This document shows, one piece after another, positions 7,058 to 11,836 of a stretch of 11,836 nucleotides of DNA (its first letter is position 1; the number at the start of each line of letters is the position of its first letter). A model generated the notes under the pieces. It ran no database searches. It was given only the letters and a program-made list of their open reading frames with translations, and was not told the origin of the DNA. The position numbers and the translations under genes were made by a program. The stretch comes from Sideroxydans sp. (GTDB lineage Bacteria > Pseudomonadota > Gammaproteobacteria > Burkholderiales > Gallionellaceae). The stretch lies in assembly GCA_020057805.1 (NCBI GenBank), contig JAGVFD010000070.1, positions 1-11,836 of the forward strand, read 5' to 3'.

Positions 7058-7080
7058 AACCCCGCCATTGAGGCGGGGTT
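7058..7080 (-). terminator. Bidirectional terminator between nhaA and the ActP-like symporter
   Basis: AACCCCGCC (7058-7066) and GGCGGGGTT (7072-7080) form a perfect 9-bp GC-rich stem with a 5-nt loop. On the minus strand it is followed by TTTTTCTTT, a strong U-tract, and lies 25 bp after the symporter stop. On the plus strand it lies 20 bp after the nhaA stop with only a short T stretch contributed by the stem itself, so it probably serves both genes. Confidence 0.9.
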
Positions 7081-7104
7081 CACTGATGCAACTACTATTG
7101 ATGC

Positions 7105-9189
7105 TTAGTGTGCGGAAGCAGCTTCTGCATTGATACCGGTGTTTTGGCGTACATACAGTTCGTCCCACATCTCTTCTGCACGTTTATCACGTGTGAACAG
7201 AGAACCCAAGATCACCAACAAGAAGCCCAGAGGGATGGAGATCAAACCAGGGTTCTTCAACAAGAAGAATGGTTTTTCCAAGCCCATGATGCTGGTGGTT
7301 TGACCTTCAAATTTCTTCAGGTCAGCTTCAGCTTTGGCTTTCGCTTTTTCTACGGCAGCGATGTCTTTTTTCACTTTGGTGATATCAGCTTCTGCGGCTG
7401 TTTTAGCCACTGCATCTGTAATCGTTGGCAAGGCAGCTTCCAATGTAGGCAGTTTCGCAGTCAAGCCCGCCAACTTCTCGGCAGCACCTAGCTTCGCTGG
7501 TTTTTCGGCAGAAGCCGGTTGCGCGGGTTTAGCCAATACGCAACCATCTAAAGCAAACAACTCGCACATAAAGCTAGAGCGCTCAACAGCAGGTGCTGCT
7601 TCCTTAGCAGGAACAGCTGGCTCACCATTCAAGACCTTGTTCGCACCGGCGATGACTGCCTTTGGATAGGTCATGTTTGGAGAGATCATCACCAAGCCGA
7701 TCGCAGTCAAAGAACCTACGATCATGCCCAAGATGATGCCAGTGGTATTGCACTTCTTCCAATACAGCGTGAGGAACACTGCTGGCAAGTTAGACGATGC
7801 AGCCACTGCGAAGGCCAACGCCACCAAGTGTGCCACGTTCTGGCCTTTAGCCAAGATACCAACAGTAATCGCGATGATACCGACGATAACTGAAGCCACA
7901 CGTGCCGCAACCACTTGCTCTTTCGGTGTGGCATGGTCGCCACGGATAACACCAACATAGATGTCATGCGCCATCGCAGAAGCCGCTGCCAACACCAGAC
8001 CCGCAACAACCGCCACGATGGTTGCAAACGCCACGGCAGCCACGAAGGCCAACATGAAGTTACCCATCAAGGAGTTCTCACCACCGCCCAAGTATTGCGC
8101 CAACAATGGGCCTGCCATGTTACCGCCGGCATCAACTGCGGCAATCTTATCTGGACCCACCAACATCGCAGCGCCGGTACCCAAGAACAGGGTCAGCACA
8201 TAGAAGCCGCCGATAATGCCCATCGCCCAAATAACGGAAGTACGTGCAGCTTGTGCTGTCGGTACAGTAAAGAAGCGCATCAGGATGTGTGGCATACCTG
8301 CTGTACCCAACACCAACGCCAAGCCCAGAGAGATCTGGTCGATTGGGTTCTTCAGGAACAGACCTGGCTCAAGGAAGCGTTGACCCAATTCTTCTGGCGT
8401 CATCGTGGCAGCCTTGTCGCCCAACAACTTAGCGACTTGCTTTTGCACATCAGGATCAGCTACGACGCTACCCAAGTATCCAGGGAGGCTGAAGCCGTAG
8501 GGAGCCCACACCATGAACACGAGGATCAAAGATGCGGTAACCAATAGCACGGCTTTAGTAATCTGCACCCAAGTCGTTGCCTTCATACCGCCGAACACCA
8601 CGTAAGCCAACATCAAGATACCCACGCCAATGACGGAGATTTCGTAGTCGATACCGATCAGTGTCTTGATGAGCACACCGCCGCCGACCATTTGTGCGGT
8701 CAGGTAGAAAGTGGACACGGTGATGGTGGACAGCGCAGCAACGGTCTTGGTCTTCTTCGGATCGTTACGGAAAGCCAAGATGTCGCCCATCGTATATTTA
8801 CCGATGTTGCGGCAAGGCTCAGCGATCACCAGCAACACGGTGATGTAAGCGACCAACCAACCCACGGAATACATGAAACCATCGTAACCGTAGAGAGAAA
8901 TCAGGCCGGCGATGCCGAGGAAAGATGCAGCAGACAGATAGTCCCCTGCGATTGCCCAACCGTTTTGAATACCGCTGACCGAACGACCCGCCGCATAGAA
9001 CTCGGACGTGGTGTGGGTGGTGCGTGCTGCCCAGAAAGTGATGGCCATGGTGATGGCGATAATCACGCCAAACACGGTGAAGGTCATCCATTTGAACTCA
9101 TCTGCCACTGCGCCATTACCTGCAAAGGCAGCGCCACTGATGCTCAATGCCGCGACCGAGAGGGTCAATTTTTTCAACATGCTACTCAT
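7105..9189 (-). CDS. actP: ActP-like cation/acetate symporter with long C-terminal insert
   Basis: A 694-residue SSS-family symporter, closest in pattern to ActP, which imports acetate and related short acids with a cation. It begins with a signal-like segment (LTLSVAALSISGAAFAGNG) as ActP does. Core motifs follow: FYAAGRSVSGIQNG (64-77), AGDYLSAASFLGIAGLISLYGYDG (split 81-104), GGMKATTWVQ (200-209), GTAGMPHILMRFFTVP (295-310) and the closing KNPGLISIPLGFLLVILGSL (645-664). E. coli ActP is about 549 residues; the excess is mainly an Ala/Lys/Pro-rich insert at roughly 515-640 with two cysteines (542 and 550), placed before the last helix. The ATG at 9189 overlaps the DUF485 stop as ATGA and has GGGAG six bases upstream; an ATG three codons later is possible. 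Acetate as substrate is a family-based inference. Confidence 0.92.
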   Translation of the reverse strand: MSSMLKKLTLSVAALSISGAAFAGNGAVADEFKWMTFTVFGVIIAITMAITFWAARTTHTTSEFYAAGRSVSGIQNGWAIAGDYLSAASFLGIAGLISLYGYDGFMYSVGWLVAYITVLLVIAEPCRNIGKYTMGDILAFRNDPKKTKTVAALSTITVSTFYLTAQMVGGGVLIKTLIGIDYEISVIGVGILMLAYVVFGGMKATTWVQITKAVLLVTASLILVFMVWAPYGFSLPGYLGSVVADPDVQKQVAKLLGDKAATMTPEELGQRFLEPGLFLKNPIDQISLGLALVLGTAGMPHILMRFFTVPTAQAARTSVIWAMGIIGGFYVLTLFLGTGAAMLVGPDKIAAVDAGGNMAGPLLAQYLGGGENSLMGNFMLAFVAAVAFATIVAVVAGLVLAAASAMAHDIYVGVIRGDHATPKEQVVAARVASVIVGIIAITVGILAKGQNVAHLVALAFAVAASSNLPAVFLTLYWKKCNTTGIILGMIVGSLTAIGLVMISPNMTYPKAVIAGANKVLNGEPAVPAKEAAPAVERSSFMCELFALDGCVLAKPAQPASAEKPAKLGAAEKLAGLTAKLPTLEAALPTITDAVAKTAAEADITKVKKDIAAVEKAKAKAEADLKKFEGQTTSIMGLEKPFFLLKNPGLISIPLGFLLVILGSLFTRDKRAEEMWDELYVRQNTGINAEAASAH

Positions 9190-9509
9190 TTCATTCTCCC
9201 GTTGTTCACGTCGTTGATGATGTCTTGTGCCATCGCGTCGAATTCTTTGTTGGCTTTACGTGAATAGACCCAAGCAATGGTCCAAGCCACGATAAATTCA
9301 GACAGCGCAAACAAAATACCTACGTTGACCACGCCCCACACCTTGATCTTGAACAGGTCTTGGTAATAAGCCGCGCCAATGGGAAGCAAGAAATAATAGA
9401 CAGTCGAAATCACCATCAGGCCCCACAAGAACACTGTCTTTTTGCGATGCAGCGCTTGAAACTTGGGGTTGGTGTCAATCGCCTCCCAATTTATATTTGG
9501 ATTAGACAT
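9186..9509 (-). CDS. DUF485 small membrane subunit (YjcH-like)
   Basis: A 107-residue inner-membrane protein of the DUF485 family, which includes E. coli YjcH, encoded with acs and actP. Two hydrophobic helices lie at about 26-48 and 57-80, with a polar N-terminus (NPKFQALHRKKT, a typical family stretch) and a charged C-terminal tail. AAGGAGAG lies just before the ATG at 9509, a strong ribosome site. Its last four bases overlap the symporter start (ATGA), so the two are made together. The arrangement copies the DUF4212-symporter pair at the left of the window although the families differ. Its biochemical role is not established; it may help assembly or activity of the carrier. Confidence 0.92.
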   Translation of the reverse strand: MSNPNINWEAIDTNPKFQALHRKKTVFLWGLMVISTVYYFLLPIGAAYYQDLFKIKVWGVVNVGILFALSEFIVAWTIAWVYSRKANKEFDAMAQDIINDVNNGRMK

Positions 9510-9537
9510 ACTTCTCTCCTTGAAAAAATAAACGAGC

Positions 9538-9552
9538 CAGAAGTGACTTCTG
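9538..9552. promoter_or_regulatory. 15-bp palindrome CAGAAGT-G-ACTTCTG upstream of DUF485-actP
   Basis: Perfect 7-bp arms flank one central base, 29 bp upstream of the DUF485 ATG. On the minus strand it can fold as a 6-bp stem with a 3-nt loop, and GCTCG then a T-rich run (TTTATTTTTT) follows, so it could be a weak terminator for the exonuclease gene or an attenuator. The symmetry also suits a dimeric repressor or activator. The sequence alone does not decide. Confidence 0.45.
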
Positions 9553-9574
9553 ACCCACTTGTTACCACTAGAAG

Positions 9575-9603
9575 AGATATTACAGAGGCCGGCTTACGGT
9601 CAA
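9575..9603 (-). promoter_or_regulatory. Possible promoter of DUF485-actP
   Basis: On the minus strand TTGACC (9603-9598) overlaps the exonuclease stop codon and matches the -35 consensus at five of six bases. The -10 region 17-18 bp on is only approximate (ATATCT/TATCTC, near a TAATAT). Transcription would begin near 9568, upstream of the palindrome. This is weak evidence; the operon could also be read from upstream genes. Confidence 0.25.
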
Positions 9604-10322
9604 CTTACGCTATTCACCCAACGCTGGCTCTTTTCCAAATCATGTAACTCGGACATCTTACTAATGTCTTTTTGCATCGCTTGGGCATAGGCTACTTGCA
9701 ATAGTTGTGCCGTTGCTAACGCGTCAGCTAGTGCGTTGTGTCGCGCATCAATCCGAATGTTTGACTGACCAATCCAATCATCCAATGCGCGATGTTTTTT
9801 TGCCAAGGGAGGATTTAGACCAGGCATAACATAGGCCAAATCAAGCCACGGGTGTTTGAAGTTAAGACCGAGGTATTCACGCAAGGCGCGTTTAATCATG
9901 GTCTCGTCAAAGGTGACGTGGAAGGCGACCAGCGGATCTTTGCCCAGAAACGCAAGGAAAGACAGTAAGGCATCCGCTGGCAGCACACCGTCTAATTGTT
10001 CGGCATGACCGATGCCGTGAATGAGAATGTTGCCTTTGTCGCTGGCCGCTTTTTGTTGCAGCACAATATAGAAGCTATCACCCAACGCAATTTTGCCATT
10101 CACCACCGCTACCGCCCCAATCGAGATGAGGCGGTCTTGCATCAAATTCAGCCCCGTGGTTTCCACATCCACCACCACACAGCGCATTTCAGTGAACGGC
10201 TTATCCAGCTTGGGTATGGGCAGCGCCTGCCACGCATCAAAGCGCTGCAGCTGCTCGTCACTCAACTGCGGCTTTTCTCCAAACCAACTTTTAAGCCAAG
10301 CGAACATGACAAACCCTTTCAT
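9600..10322 (-). CDS. DEDDh 3'-5' exonuclease (DnaQ/RNase T-like)
   Basis: A 240-residue cytoplasmic exonuclease of the DNA polymerase III epsilon/RNase T superfamily. All five catalytic residues of the DEDDh type are visible: D52 and E54 in VVVDVETTGL, D139 in FHVTFDET, and H195 with D200 in ARHNALAD. The domain covers about 48-215, after a 45-residue N-terminal extension (WLKSWFGEKPQLSDEQLQRF) seen in stand-alone members rather than in true DnaQ. The start at 10322 has GGGGAG six bases upstream; a second ATG at 10307 (MFAWLK) is nearly as good. It lies between the DUF294/CBS gene and DUF485-actP on the same strand, an association I recall from other proteobacteria, but its real substrate is unknown. 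Confidence 0.92.
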   Translation of the reverse strand: MKGFVMFAWLKSWFGEKPQLSDEQLQRFDAWQALPIPKLDKPFTEMRCVVVDVETTGLNLMQDRLISIGAVAVVNGKIALGDSFYIVLQQKAASDKGNILIHGIGHAEQLDGVLPADALLSFLAFLGKDPLVAFHVTFDETMIKRALREYLGLNFKHPWLDLAYVMPGLNPPLAKKHRALDDWIGQSNIRIDARHNALADALATAQLLQVAYAQAMQKDISKMSELHDLEKSQRWVNSVS

Positions 10323-10490
10323 GTGCGCTCCCCCACCCGAGCGTGTGTTGTTGGGGCTTTAGCCCCGTACAACCACGGCCTACCCCCTGCGGGTGGAACC
10401 CTCCCCCATAGGGAGAGGGGCCAGCCGTGAAGCGGGGTAAGCAGGCAATTCGCGAAGCGGATGCTCGCAAAAACAATTTTAATTCCCCAA
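10323..10490. repeat. Hairpin-rich intergenic repeat cluster
   Basis: This 168-bp spacer between the DUF294/CBS and exonuclease genes holds several inverted repeats. GTTGT-T-GGGGCT-TT-AGCCCC-GT-ACAAC spans 10347-10373, an 11-pair stem with a small asymmetry. CCCTCCCCC-ATA-GGGAGAGGGG spans 10399-10420, of the type of GC-rich palindromes often dispersed between genes in proteobacterial genomes. ACCC/GGGT pairs within 10382-10394. The 7-mer GAAGCGG occurs at 10429-10435 and 10454-10460. No coding frame or T-tract terminator is evident. It reads as REP-like dispersed elements that could stabilise or end the upstream transcript. Confidence 0.55.
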
Positions 10491-11836
10491 TCACAGGTGA
10501 TACTCCATCGCCAATCGCGCCTGAAGTTTGCGCGCTTGGCGGAAGGCTTCTTTCAAAATTCGCCTATCCAACTCATTTAATTTTTCTGGGTCAATGAGAT
10601 TATCCAAAGCGTCATCCCCCACGCCTTGTGCGCTCACTTCGTCATGATGGCGCATACGCAACACTTGAATAAAAAGTAGCGCGTCTATCCAAGCATCCAA
10701 TTCGGAAGGGTCGAGCCGCAATTTTTCGGCACTCGCCCGCAAACGTTGAATCGTATTAGTTTGAGTTGCACCTGCCGCCAAACTAAAAATACGCGCGGCA
10801 TCCACAAAGGGCGTGATTCCATTCAACTTGAGGTCAATCTTATTTTCTTTGCCCACGACGAAATCACGCACCACCCCTAGCGGAGGACGATTGCGCAATG
10901 CATTCTCGGCCATCATGTGCAAAAAGCGACTGTTATCGCTGGCCACGCGCGATAACCATCCACGCAAATTTTCTGCCAACTCGTGCGCACCGTAGAGCGC
11001 ACGGAAATCAAAAAAAATGGAAGCGTGCAGCAATGCCTCGGGTGAGCCGCCGCTAATCCAACTAGAGAAGGCGCGCTTCCATTCGTCTAATGACAAACAC
11101 CACTTGGGATTGCTCGCCATGATTTCGCCTTTGCACAGCGGGAATCCGCATTGATCCAGGGTCTCGTTGATGCGTCGCGCGATGGGTAGTAGCTTCTCAC
11201 GCACTTGATCGGCGGTCATGCCTGCAGGCACAGAAAAAATAATAGCGTTGTCTTGATCGGTATTGAGCGTTTGTTCAAAACGTCCTTCCGAGCCTAGCGC
11301 CATCCAGCACAGACCATCATGCAGGGGCGTACCCACAATACCGCTGGCTTTGCATTCCAATTCAACGACACGTGCGGTGAGTAGGTCATTGAAGGTGGAG
11401 ATGAACTGGGTCAGCTGCTCGGGTGCTACGCCCTGCGCCATCATGTTGTGCGCCATACGTCGAATATCGGCGGCGCCGTGTTGCAAGGCTTCTACCGTTT
11501 CGGCATGGCGAATACTGCTGCCGATTTGACGCAAGCCAACGCGTTGCAAAGCGAATAAATCTTTTTCTGAAACCAGCCCCACCAATTTTTTATTTTCCAC
11601 CACCAGCACATGGCGAAAGCCATGTTTCGCCATCATCAACGCGGCTTCGTGTGCCAGTGCTTGCGGCGGCAAAGTTTGCAATTGAGTGGACATGATGCCA
11701 ATCACCGGCAGGGATAAATCTATCTGCGGCAACGCAATGCGCTCCAGCACATCGGGCAAAGTGAGGATGCCCAAAGCATGACCCTGCGCATCCACCGCCA
11801 CCATCGAGCCGACGTGCTGCTCGTGCATCTCCTTCA
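10491..11836 (-). CDS. DUF294/CBS-domain signalling protein (5' end cut by window)
   Basis: The C-terminal 448 or so residues of a regulatory protein; the frame runs through the right window edge (codons AAG GAG precede the first ATG at 11828), so the true start is outside. Numbering from that internal ATG: the end of a first CBS motif (GSMVAVDAQGHALGILTLPD, 7-26), a second CBS (about 41-95, GLVSEKDLFAL), then a GlnD-like nucleotidyltransferase of the DUF294 family with GSEGRFEQ (179-186) and TDQDNAIIF (190-198), including the D191/D193 pair expected to bind metal, and a helical DUF294 C-terminal domain (about 285-430). Family members usually carry a cNMP-binding domain at the N-terminus, which is not visible. 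It probably senses a nucleotide and modifies or signals to a partner; the target is unknown. It is co-directional with the exonuclease and ActP-like genes. Confidence 0.9.
   Translation of the reverse strand, partial: KEMHEQHVGSMVAVDAQGHALGILTLPDVLERIALPQIDLSLPVIGIMSTQLQTLPPQALAHEAALMMAKHGFRHVLVVENKKLVGLVSEKDLFALQRVGLRQIGSSIRHAETVEALQHGAADIRRMAHNMMAQGVAPEQLTQFISTFNDLLTARVVELECKASGIVGTPLHDGLCWMALGSEGRFEQTLNTDQDNAIIFSVPAGMTADQVREKLLPIARRINETLDQCGFPLCKGEIMASNPKWCLSLDEWKRAFSSWISGGSPEALLHASIFFDFRALYGAHELAENLRGWLSRVASDNSRFLHMMAENALRNRPPLGVVRDFVVGKENKIDLKLNGITPFVDAARIFSLAAGATQTNTIQRLRASAEKLRLDPSELDAWIDALLFIQVLRMRHHDEVSAQGVGDDALDNLIDPEKLNELDRRILKEAFRQARKLQARLAMEYHL

Noticed and set aside
7915..8547. 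210-codon plus-strand frame
   Set aside because: Antisense to the conserved ActP-like gene, with His/Gln-rich composition typical of a reverse-strand shadow.
8692..9267. 191-codon plus-strand frame
   Set aside because: Antisense shadow of the ActP-like gene start and DUF485 end; no ribosome site or recognisable domain.
1..11836. Mobile elements, CRISPR arrays, tRNA or rRNA genes
   Set aside because: No transposase or integrase frame, no regular spaced repeats and no tRNA-like or rRNA-like stretch was seen on either strand.

Overview
The window looks like a piece of a betaproteobacterial chromosome. GC content is moderate (roughly half), genes are tightly packed, and protein sequences are of Nitrosomonadales/Gallionella-like type; that lineage is an inference from protein style and gene order, not a database result. 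There is no mobile element, tRNA, rRNA or CRISPR array. Almost all genes concern sodium-linked membrane transport and its control.

Layout. Positions 1-1780 (minus strand) hold a two-gene operon: a small DUF4212 membrane subunit followed by a large Na+:solute symporter of the VC_2705 subfamily, which is cut by the left window edge. Divergent from it, 2038-4116 (plus) encodes an OmpR-class response regulator and a TctE/QseC-like sensor kinase. The 257-bp gap between them carries a good sigma70-like promoter, an 11-bp-phased tandem repeat of the kind OmpR-family regulators bind, and a perfect 8-bp inverted repeat. A hairpin terminator at about 4120-4143 separates the kinase from the convergent nhaD (4167-5432, minus). 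nhaD and nhaA (5671-7038, plus) are two unrelated Na+/H+ antiporters transcribed divergently from a 238-bp gap with strong long-range base-pairing potential. A 9-bp-stem terminator (7058-7080) separates nhaA from a convergent minus-strand run: DUF294/CBS regulator (10491-11836, cut by the right edge), DEDDh exonuclease (9600-10322), DUF485 subunit (9186-9509) and ActP-like symporter (7105-9189).

How they fit together (inference). Two Na+-driven organic-acid uptake systems, each a small two-helix subunit translationally coupled to a large symporter, flank two antiporters that would expel the imported Na+. The two-component system is placed to control the first symporter in response to a carboxylate-type signal. 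The DUF294/CBS plus exonuclease pair beside the ActP system is a gene association I recall from proteobacterial acetate-use loci, but its function is not settled.

Most of the window is ordinary transport. The points that deserve a second look are the structured nhaD-nhaA gap and an unexplained protein-like frame inside it, an EF-hand-type loop in the VC_2705-type symporter, long Ala/Lys-rich inserts at different places in the two symporters, the regulatory repeats, and homopolymer runs in the kinase.
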